A DNA stretch of 64,000 bases from Xanthomonas dyei. Its GTDB lineage: Bacteria > Pseudomonadota > Gammaproteobacteria > Xanthomonadales > Xanthomonadaceae. Shown here in pieces: positions 57,790-64,000 of this stretch. The number at the start of each line of letters is the position of its first letter. The stretch's first letter is position 1. Location: assembly GCF_002939865.1 (NCBI RefSeq), contig NZ_MDEE01000002.1, positions 62,001-126,000 of the forward strand. The letters are read 5' to 3'. The notes beneath the pieces are model-generated. The model saw nothing but the letters and a program-made list of their open reading frames with translations. It searched no databases and had not been told where the DNA came from. The position numbers and the translations under genes were made by a program.

Positions 57790-58160
57790 CGCCGCGCCTG
57801 CCGCGTGTCCATGCCGGTGGCGGCATCTTCATGCGCATCCACATGGTCGCTGCCGTTATCGCTGCGGCTGCGGATCGCCAGCACCAGGCTCACCGCCGTC
57901 ATCGCAAAAGCGATCACGATCGCGGTCAGCACCAACGCCTGCGGCAACGGGTCGGTGTAATGCTGCAGGTCCATCGGCACGCCGTCGCGCAGCACCGGCG
58001 GCTGGCCACTGCGCAGCCGCCCACCGGCGAAGATCAGCAGGTTGGTCGCATACGACAGGAAGGTCATCCCCAGGATCACATCGAAGCTGCGCGCACGCAG
58101 CAGCAGATAGATCGCCAGTGCGGTGAGGACGCCGATCGCGCTTGCCACTGCCAATTCCAT
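57786..58160 (-). CDS. mnhC: Mrp-type Na+/H+ antiporter subunit C
   Basis: The 124-residue NuoK-like subunit has three helices: ELAVASAIGVLTALAIYLLL, FDVILGMTFLSYATNLLIFA and PQALVLTAIVIAFAMTAVSL. DPLPQALVLTAIVI is the family signature. It starts on the stop codon of mnhAB (TGATG) and ends overlapping mnhD. Confidence 0.95.
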   Translation of the reverse strand: MELAVASAIGVLTALAIYLLLRARSFDVILGMTFLSYATNLLIFAGGRLRSGQPPVLRDGVPMDLQHYTDPLPQALVLTAIVIAFAMTAVSLVLAIRSRSDNGSDHVDAHEDAATGMDTRQARR

Positions 58161-60988
58161 CAATCCTGCTCCGCGGTGCGTGTCGAACGTTGGGTGGGGT
58201 CGATCTCGCCGCGCTGCGAACTGCGCGTGCGCGAGGGTTTGATCGTGCCCATCATCGACAGCATCAACATGGCCGCACCGAACACCACCAGATACACCCC
58301 GGTATCGAAGCCCAGCGCGCTGGCAAGTTCCAGCTCGCCCAGCAACGGCAACGGGATGTTGGCGTGCCCGCTGCTCAAGAACGGCAAGCCGAAGAGCAGC
58401 GAGCCGGCACCGCTGAGCAATGCGCACAACAAGCCGATGCCGATCAGCCGGATGTAGTCGAAGCCGAAGCGCGACTCCACCGATGCGGCGCCCTGGATCA
58501 CGTACTGCATCAGCAACGGCACCGCCAGCACCAGCCCGGCGATAAAGCCCCCGCCGGGTGCGTTGTGCCCGCGCAGGAACAGGAACAGCGACACCGTCAA
58601 GGTCAGCGGGAACATGATCTGCGCCAGATCCGCCGGCACCGGCAAGCGTATCGCCGGCCCCGGCATGTTGCGTTCCGGTGCCATGCGCGAGCGTCGCAAC
58701 AGCGCATGCACCACCAAGCCTGCAATCGCGAACACGGTGATCTCACCAAAGGTGTCGAAACCGCGGAAATCCACCAGGATCACGTTGACCACGTTGCGGC
58801 CATACGCCTCAGGCAGTGCGCGTTGCAGCAGTTCGCCGGCAACCGTGTGGCTGGATTGCGTCATCAAGGTGTACGACAACGCGGCCAGACCGGCGCCGCC
58901 CACGATCGCTATGCAGACATCGCGAATCTTGCGCAGCCGCGCGCGCTCGGGCAGCGAGCGTTCGGGTAGGTAATTCATCGCCAGCAGCATCAGCACCAGC
59001 GTCACCATCTCCACCAGCAGCTGTGTCAGTGCCAGATCCGGCGCGGACAGGAATACGAAAGTCAGGCTGACCGCCAGCCCGGTGCCGCCGAGTACCAGCA
59101 CCGCCAGTAGGCGCTGCCTGTACAAAAACAGGCTGCCCAGCGCGCAGGCGATCAACAGCAGCCAGACCATCCAGCCCAGCAACGGCATCGGGGTGGGTGC
59201 CGGCCAGGCCGGCAGCGTGCCGCCCTGCAGGAACGGCACCAGCGCCACCACCACCGCACTCAGCACCAGCAACATCAGCATGCGCTGCAGATTGCCGTTG
59301 GTGATCGTGTCGGTCATGTGCGTGGTGGCGGCAAATAGCGCACGTAGATTCCAGTGGAACACCGCCTTGCCGGGCGAGCGATTCTGCACCGCATACAGAT
59401 CCAGCATGCGGCGGATCGCCATGTAGAGCAGCGTGCCGCCGATCATGCCGGCGATGCTCATGGCCAGTGGCCAGTTGAAGCCGTGCCACAGCGCCAGACT
59501 GTAGTCGGGCAAGCGGTCGCCAAGAATCGCGCTGGCACCGGCGCGCAGCACCGGCGCCACCGTCCACGCCGGCACGATGCCGACCGCCAGGCAGATCAGC
59601 ACCAGCACTTCCACCGGGATCTTCATCCAGCGCGGCGGCTCGTGCGGCGTGGTCTCCAGCGCGCGTGGGCCGTCGCCGAAGAAGGTGTCGTGCACGAACC
59701 GCAGGCTGTAGGCCACGCCGAGCAGGCCGGCCAGCAAGGCCGCAATACTCGCCAGTATGCGCATCAGCTGCGGCGCTTGCGTGTCCAGCGCCACCGCAAA
59801 GAACATTTCCTTGGACAGGAAGCCGTTGAGCAGCGGAATGCCGGCCATCGCCAGCGACGCGATGATTGCCAACGCACTGGTGAACGGCATCAAGCGGCGC
59901 AGATTGCCCAGCCTGCGCATGTCGCGCGTGCCGGTCTCGTGGTCGATGATGCCCGCGGCCATGAACAACGACGCCTTGAACACCGCGTGGTTGAGGATGT
60001 GGAACACGCCCGCCACCACGGCCATCGGTGTCGACAGGCCGAACAGCATCGTAATCAGGCCAAGATGCGAGATGGTGGAGTAGGCCAGCACGCCTTTGAG
60101 GTCGTGCTGGAAGATCGCGTACCACGCACCCAGCAACAGCGTGATCGCGCCGATACTGGTGACGGTGTAAAAAAACAGATCGGTGCCGGCCAGTGCCGGA
60201 TGCAGACGCGCCAGCAAAAACACCCCGGCCTTCACCATCGTGGCCGAGTGCAGGTACGCCGACACCGGGGTGGGCGCGGCCATCGCCTGCGGCAACCAGA
60301 AGTGGAACGGAAACTGCGCGCTCTTGGTAAAGATGCCCAGCAGTACCAATCCCAATGCAGACGGATACAGCGGGCTGGCGCGGATCACCTCGCCTGCGGC
60401 CAGCACCGCATCCAGCTGAAAACTGCCGACGATGCGGCCGAGCATCAGCACGCCGCCCAGCAGCGCGAGCCCACCGCCGGCGGTCAGCACGAACGCCATG
60501 CGCGCGCCCTCGCGCGCATCCTTGCGGTGCGACCAAAACCCGATCAGCAGGAATGAACTGATGCTGGTGAGTTCCCAGAACACCATCAGCAACAGCAGAT
60601 TGCCCGACAGCACCATGCCGAGCATCGCGCCCATGAACAGCAACAGATAGGCGAAGAAGCGCGACGCGCTATCGCGTGCGCTCAGGTAGTAATGCGCATA
60701 CATCACCACCAGCGCGCCGATGCCCAGCACCAGCAGCGCGAACATCCAGGCCAGCCCATCGAGCCGCAGCGAGAACATCAACCCGATCTGCGGCAACCAC
60801 GCATGCTCGCTACGGATCACCTCGCCGCGCAGCACTGCCGGCGTCAAGCTGGCAAGCACCAGCAAGCCGACCAACGGCGCGGCCGCGGCCAACCACGCAG
60901 TGAGCGAACGTGGCGCGCGCGCGAACAGCACAGCGGCGGCGGCCATCACAAAGGGCAGCGCCAGCAGAATTTCCAACGGAAAAAGCAT
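58160..60988 (-). CDS. mnhA: Mrp-type Na+/H+ antiporter fused subunits A and B
   Basis: The 942-residue protein fuses MnhA (NuoL-like, about 1-770) to MnhB (about 790-920), as usual in Gram-negative group 2 Mrp systems. MnhA motifs include FWELTSISSFLLIGFWSHRK, FTKSAQFPFHFWLPQAMAAP, TPVSAYLHSATMVKAGVFLL, STISHLGLITMLFGLSTPMA and GIPLLNGFLSKEMFF; the MnhB part shows FLRGHNAPGGGFIAGLVLAV. The complex exchanges cytoplasmic Na+ (or K+) for protons. The start at 60988 (MLFPLEILLALPFVMAAAA) lacks a clear ribosome binding site; the frame is open upstream but those residues are not family-like. Confidence 0.94.
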   Translation of the reverse strand: MLFPLEILLALPFVMAAAAVLFARAPRSLTAWLAAAAPLVGLLVLASLTPAVLRGEVIRSEHAWLPQIGLMFSLRLDGLAWMFALLVLGIGALVVMYAHYYLSARDSASRFFAYLLLFMGAMLGMVLSGNLLLLMVFWELTSISSFLLIGFWSHRKDAREGARMAFVLTAGGGLALLGGVLMLGRIVGSFQLDAVLAAGEVIRASPLYPSALGLVLLGIFTKSAQFPFHFWLPQAMAAPTPVSAYLHSATMVKAGVFLLARLHPALAGTDLFFYTVTSIGAITLLLGAWYAIFQHDLKGVLAYSTISHLGLITMLFGLSTPMAVVAGVFHILNHAVFKASLFMAAGIIDHETGTRDMRRLGNLRRLMPFTSALAIIASLAMAGIPLLNGFLSKEMFFAVALDTQAPQLMRILASIAALLAGLLGVAYSLRFVHDTFFGDGPRALETTPHEPPRWMKIPVEVLVLICLAVGIVPAWTVAPVLRAGASAILGDRLPDYSLALWHGFNWPLAMSIAGMIGGTLLYMAIRRMLDLYAVQNRSPGKAVFHWNLRALFAATTHMTDTITNGNLQRMLMLLVLSAVVVALVPFLQGGTLPAWPAPTPMPLLGWMVWLLLIACALGSLFLYRQRLLAVLVLGGTGLAVSLTFVFLSAPDLALTQLLVEMVTLVLMLLAMNYLPERSLPERARLRKIRDVCIAIVGGAGLAALSYTLMTQSSHTVAGELLQRALPEAYGRNVVNVILVDFRGFDTFGEITVFAIAGLVVHALLRRSRMAPERNMPGPAIRLPVPADLAQIMFPLTLTVSLFLFLRGHNAPGGGFIAGLVLAVPLLMQYVIQGAASVESRFGFDYIRLIGIGLLCALLSGAGSLLFGLPFLSSGHANIPLPLLGELELASALGFDTGVYLVVFGAAMLMLSMMGTIKPSRTRSSQRGEIDPTQRSTRTAEQD

Positions 60989-61156
60989 GCAGGGAACACA
61001 TAGATTCGCGAGCAGGCTAGAGAGTTTAACAAAACGTTGACTGACGCCCGTGTCAACGCCGGTGGCGTGCATGCGAGGGCTTCCCCGCCAAACGGCAGGC
61101 GCATCGGCCTGAGGGACTCGGTATGCTGCTGTCATTCATCACCGCGTAGTTTCCCT

Positions 61157-62059
61157 GTGACCGCTGCCCATCCCGCTCCGTCCACCGCTGTGTCTGCGCC
61201 GCGTGCCCTGGTGTTCGGCGGCAGCGGGCAGATTGGCGAGCGCCTGTTGACCCGGCTGTTGAGCCGCGGCTGGCAGGTGACGGCATGGTCGCGGTATCCG
61301 CGCGCAGCGCGCTCCGGGTTGATCTGGCGGCAAGGCGATCTGGCCGTGCCGGCCGCCGCGGGCGAGGCGTTCGAGGTGATCTTCAGCTGCGGACCGCTGG
61401 ACCACTTCGCCCGCTGGTATGCCGAAAACCCGGTGGCCGCACCACGCATCGTGGCGTTCGGCTCCACCAGCGTGGAGGTCAAGGAACATTCGATCGATGC
61501 GGCCGAGCGCGACGTGGCGCGACGGCTGGCGCATGCCGAACAGGCGCTGTTTTCTGCAGCCATGGCGCGTGGCGCCACCGCTACCGTGTTGCGCCCGACC
61601 CTGGTCTACGGTGCCGGACGCGACAAGACGCTCACCCAGATTGCCGGCCTGGCGCAGCGCACCGGCGCCTTCGTGCTGCCCGCCAATGCCACCGGTTTGC
61701 GTCAGCCGGTGCATGTGGACGACCTGGCCAGCGCGGCGCTGGCGGTGATCGGCCAAGTGGCGACCCAGCAACGCAGCTACGCGGTGGGCGGCGGCGAAGT
61801 GCTGGCTTACACGCAGATGGTGGAACGGGTGCTGGAGGCGCTGCCACGGCCGGCGCGGCTCTATCAGGTGCCACCGGGCCTGTTCGGGTTGGCGCTGACT
61901 GCCGCGCAACGCCTGGGCCGCCTGCGTGGCATGAACGCAGCGGTGCTTCAACGCATGCGCGACGATCTGGTATTCGACCTGGAACCGGCACGTCGCGATT
62001 TTGGATACGCCCCGCGCGCGTTCCGCCCATTGCCAGAAGAGCTCGGTATCGGCGAGTAA
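61157..62059 (+). CDS. NAD(P)-dependent epimerase/reductase-like protein
   Basis: The 300-residue product has ALVFGGSGQIGERLLTRLLS (GxxGxxG) near the N-terminus, then VIFSCGPLDHFARWY, RIVAFGSTSVEVKEHSID, TATVLRPTLVYGAGRDKTLT and QPVHVDDLASAALAVI, the plan of extended SDRs of the NAD-dependent epimerase group; the catalytic YxxxK is not obvious, as in the YeeZ-like/complex-I-assembly type. No ATG is available; GTG at 61157 or 61190 is the likely start. It is divergent from the Mrp operon and followed by repeat copy H. Substrate unknown. Confidence 0.82.
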   Translation: MTAAHPAPSTAVSAPRALVFGGSGQIGERLLTRLLSRGWQVTAWSRYPRAARSGLIWRQGDLAVPAAAGEAFEVIFSCGPLDHFARWYAENPVAAPRIVAFGSTSVEVKEHSIDAAERDVARRLAHAEQALFSAAMARGATATVLRPTLVYGAGRDKTLTQIAGLAQRTGAFVLPANATGLRQPVHVDDLASAALAVIGQVATQQRSYAVGGGEVLAYTQMVERVLEALPRPARLYQVPPGLFGLALTAAQRLGRLRGMNAAVLQRMRDDLVFDLEPARRDFGYAPRAFRPLPEELGIGE

Positions 62060-62134
62060 GCGATTGCGCACGCGTCCGGTCGCGGTGTTGAGCAGCGCAT
62101 AGCGGGTTCGACGCGCCGACAGTCGCAGTGGTCA

Positions 62135-62288
62135 CGCGCGACTAACAAACCGTAGCGAACAGTCGTCAGGTGGGTACGGACGTCGCACTCAGAACCGGAA
62201 GGTGCGCGTGGTACATGCTGCATCGAGCATCGAGCATCGAGCACCGGCCGCCTGGCAGTGAGCCCAGTCGTTTTGTTAGCCGCTTTAA
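62135..62288 (-). repeat. Inverted-end (MITE-like) repeat, copy H, with heptamer expansion
   Basis: The ends read GCGCGACTAACAAACCGTAG and CGTTTTGTTAGCCGCTTTAA. The interior GCGAACAGTCGTCAGGTGGG is in reverse orientation and includes the tandem heptamer CATCGAG about three times (GCATCGAGCATCGAGCATCG). It sits between two convergent genes. Confidence 0.9.
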
Positions 62289-62342
62289 ACGGGATGACAG
62301 CTGCGTGGCCTCGCATCTGCCGGGCCTATGCGCTCACCGCAC

Positions 62343-62828
62343 TCAGTAGCGCCAACCCAACTGCCGATACACCTTGGCCAGCACCCAGATCGGCCCGATC
62401 AGCAGATAGGTCAGATCGGTCAGAAAGCTCGGCTTGCGGCCTTCGATCTTGTGGCCGACAAATTGCGCAATCCACGCCAGCACGAACACCGTCAGCGCGG
62501 TGGCGAATAATCCGGTCAGCCCAACCCGGCCTTCGATCAACCGGCACAGGCAGCCGAAGAAAAAAAAGATGCCCAGCATGCCCAGCCCGAGCGGGCGCGA
62601 CAGCCGGTTGTAATACGACCACGCCGCAAACATCGACAGCGCCGCCCACACGCCACTGCTGAACCAGGTGCCGCCCACCGGAATGCACCACAGCAGCCCC
62701 ACCACCGACCACAGGATTGCCGGCACCGCCACCACGTGGATCAGCTGATTGGTGTCGTTGCGGTGATCGTCGGAATAGCTGGCGAAATAGCGCTCGATCG
62801 GTCGTGCGGTCGTGGTGCGTTCGGTCAT
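62343..62828 (-). CDS. Mpo1-like (DUF962) membrane protein
   Basis: The 161-residue protein matches DUF962/Mpo1-like proteins, whose yeast member Mpo1 is an Fe(II)-dependent dioxygenase in 2-hydroxy fatty acid alpha-oxidation. The N-terminal ARPIERYFASYSDDHRNDTN and QLIHVVAVPAILWSVVGLLW carry the conserved histidines (H22, H31); four hydrophobic segments follow, ending HKIEGRKPSFLTDLTYLLIG and PIWVLAKVY. GGGAGGGAAC precedes ATG 62828. The family fold and H positions agree; enzymatic activity of bacterial members is inferred only. Confidence 0.88.
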   Translation of the reverse strand: MTERTTTARPIERYFASYSDDHRNDTNQLIHVVAVPAILWSVVGLLWCIPVGGTWFSSGVWAALSMFAAWSYYNRLSRPLGLGMLGIFFFFGCLCRLIEGRVGLTGLFATALTVFVLAWIAQFVGHKIEGRKPSFLTDLTYLLIGPIWVLAKVYRQLGWRY

Positions 62829-62937
62829 GTTCCCTCCCAGGAATGACCCAAGCATACGCGTGCGAACGGCCGCAGTGGCACTACGCCGGTGACCGGGCCC
62901 CACCACGCCCCAATGGCGTGGGGAGGCCCGGACAGCA

Positions 62938-64000
62938 TCAGTTGACCGACACCGCACTCCAGGCGGCGGCCACCGCACGGTACTGGGTGGAGGTGCCGCC
63001 ATACAGATCGGTGGCCGCGCTCAATGTCGCCCGACGTGCGGCCGCGTAATTGGTGGAGGACGTCATATAGACGGTGAGTGCGCGATACCAGATACGGCTG
63101 GCCGCAGCCCGGCCGATCGCCGTCAATGCGGTATTGCCGTTGCAGACCAGCCCGGCCGGGGTCACGTTGTAGCTGGTGCCTGCGCCGAAACCGCTCGGCA
63201 CCACCGCGCCTTCGGCCAACAGGTAGTAGAAGTGGTTGGCCACACCGGAGCTGTAATGCACGTTGAGCGAGCCCAGGCTGCTGCTGTAGCAATCCGGCGA
63301 ATCGCCGTCCAGGCTCGGCTTGAACATGTAGCGCAACGCCAGCGTGCCAGTGCTGTTGCGGGGAATGATTTTTTCGCCGATCAGGTAATTGCCAGGCTCG
63401 GTCGGGTTATTGGCGTAGTACTCCACCATGCTGCCCATGATGTCGGAGGTGGCTTCGTTCAACCCTCCGGATTCGCCCGAATACACCAGCCGTGCCGAGC
63501 GGCTGGTCACGCCGTGGGTCATCTCGTGGCCGGCCACATCCACCGACACCAGTGGCGTCAGGCTGCTGCCGTCGCCGTCGCCGTCGCCGTCGCCGAAGGT
63601 CATGCAGAAGTAGTCGTCCGACCAGAATGCATTGTTGTAGCGGCTTCCGTAATGCACGCGGCTGCGCGCGCCCTTGCCGTCGTTGGCGATCCCGGTGCGC
63701 GCGTGGGTGTTCTTGAAGTAATCCCAGGTCAGCGCCACGCCGAAGTGCGCGTCGGCAGCCACCGTGACCGTATCGCTGGTAGCGCCGTTGCCCCAGGTGT
63801 TGTCGGCATCGGTGATCAAGGTGCCGTTGCCGGAGGTGGCATTGCGCAGGTTGTAGGTGGCGCCGCCACCGCGGCTCAGATCGGTCAGCTCATACCCGCT
63901 GCTGCAACGCGTGGTCGACAGCGCCACGCTGCCCGCATACAGCGAGCGTCCGGTACCGGACGCACTGGTGCCGCCCGCGCATGCGGTATGCACCGTGTCC
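62938..64000 (-). CDS. M4-family (thermolysin-like) metalloprotease, N-terminus beyond window
   Basis: The visible 353 C-terminal residues contain the zinc site HEMTH with the third ligand in GGLNEATSD, plus DAHFGVALTWDYFKNTHART and the C-terminal helical domain (NVHYSSGVANHFYYLLAEGA, AAWSAVSVN end). This is the thermolysin fold of secreted neutral metalloproteases; the signal and propeptide must lie to the right of 64000. A run of Gly-Asp (FGDGDGDGDGSS) coded by a tandem GTCGCC microsatellite precedes the HEMTH helix by about 20 residues. It is 110 bases from the Mpo1-like gene in the same direction, with an inverted repeat GGGGCG-type stretch near 62900 between them. Confidence 0.93.
   Translation of the reverse strand, partial: DTVHTACAGGTSASGTGRSLYAGSVALSTTRCSSGYELTDLSRGGGATYNLRNATSGNGTLITDADNTWGNGATSDTVTVAADAHFGVALTWDYFKNTHARTGIANDGKGARSRVHYGSRYNNAFWSDDYFCMTFGDGDGDGDGSSLTPLVSVDVAGHEMTHGVTSRSARLVYSGESGGLNEATSDIMGSMVEYYANNPTEPGNYLIGEKIIPRNSTGTLALRYMFKPSLDGDSPDCYSSSLGSLNVHYSSGVANHFYYLLAEGAVVPSGFGAGTSYNVTPAGLVCNGNTALTAIGRAAASRIWYRALTVYMTSSTNYAAARRATLSAATDLYGGTSTQYRAVAAAWSAVSVN
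63567..63595. repeat. Hexamer microsatellite GCCGTC inside the metalloprotease gene
   Basis: About four and a half tandem copies of GCCGTC encode alternating Gly and Asp on the minus strand. Unit length is a multiple of three, so copy-number changes would keep the reading frame. Confidence 0.85.

Overview
The window is a GC-rich gammaproteobacterial chromosome segment that looks like Xanthomonas (Lysobacteraceae). The strongest pointers are a 298-residue tryptophan 2,3-dioxygenase with H55 and H240 exactly placed as in the X. campestris enzyme (the C-terminus differs from the X. campestris protein as I remember it, so probably another species), a typical Xanthomonas OpgB, a VirK pair, the glg/tre cluster, and dense intergenic repeats. 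No rRNA, tRNA, CRISPR array, complete insertion sequence or prophage gene was seen.

Layout. 1-8.3 kb: truncated opgB, a UbiB/ABC1-family protein, a DUF808 membrane protein, a Tat-exported GHL10 glycosidase-like protein and a GGDEF diguanylate cyclase. 8.8-22.1 kb: a tightly coupled glycogen/trehalose operon (glgA, glgB, treZ, malQ, treY, a DUF2934 gene, glgX) plus a trailing NAD(P)-binding protein. The first five genes overlap or nearly touch. Together they build, branch, debranch and rearrange alpha-glucan and convert its reducing ends to trehalose; glgC and glgP are absent here. 22-27 kb: an SDR, an FAD protein and two tandem virK genes. 27-34 kb: an RND tripartite efflux system, with the outer-membrane gene divergent from tetR-MFP-RND and a perfect 9-bp-arm inverted repeat in the divergent gap. 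35-41.5 kb: DUF6172, a RhlE-like helicase and an E1alpha-E1beta-SH3-E2 2-oxoacid dehydrogenase operon. 41.7-49 kb: a large secreted ExeM/NucH nuclease, tryptophan dioxygenase, a POT transporter and a thioredoxin-like lipoprotein. 49-53 kb: tyrosine catabolism (MarR regulator, hppD, hmgA), with a DUF559 endonuclease-like gene bounded by inverted repeats between hppD and hmgA. 53-64 kb: an unrecognised gene, a lipoprotein, a complete Mrp Na+/H+ antiporter operon (mnhAB-C-D-E-F-G), an epimerase-like protein, an Mpo1-like protein and a truncated M4 metalloprotease.

Repeats are the most distinctive part. (i) At least eight copies of a 130-160 bp element with inverted ends of about 19 bp (AAGAGCGGCTAACAAAACG) sit almost always at gene 3' ends and often touch or supply the stop codon; three copies carry expanded heptamer tracts in their middle. 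(ii) A shorter palindromic repeat with a CCCCTCTCCC core occurs in intergenic regions, flanks the DUF559 gene in inverted orientation, and has entered the coding sequence of the E2 subunit as an in-frame linker. All identifications come from reading the sequence and family knowledge; no database search was run.
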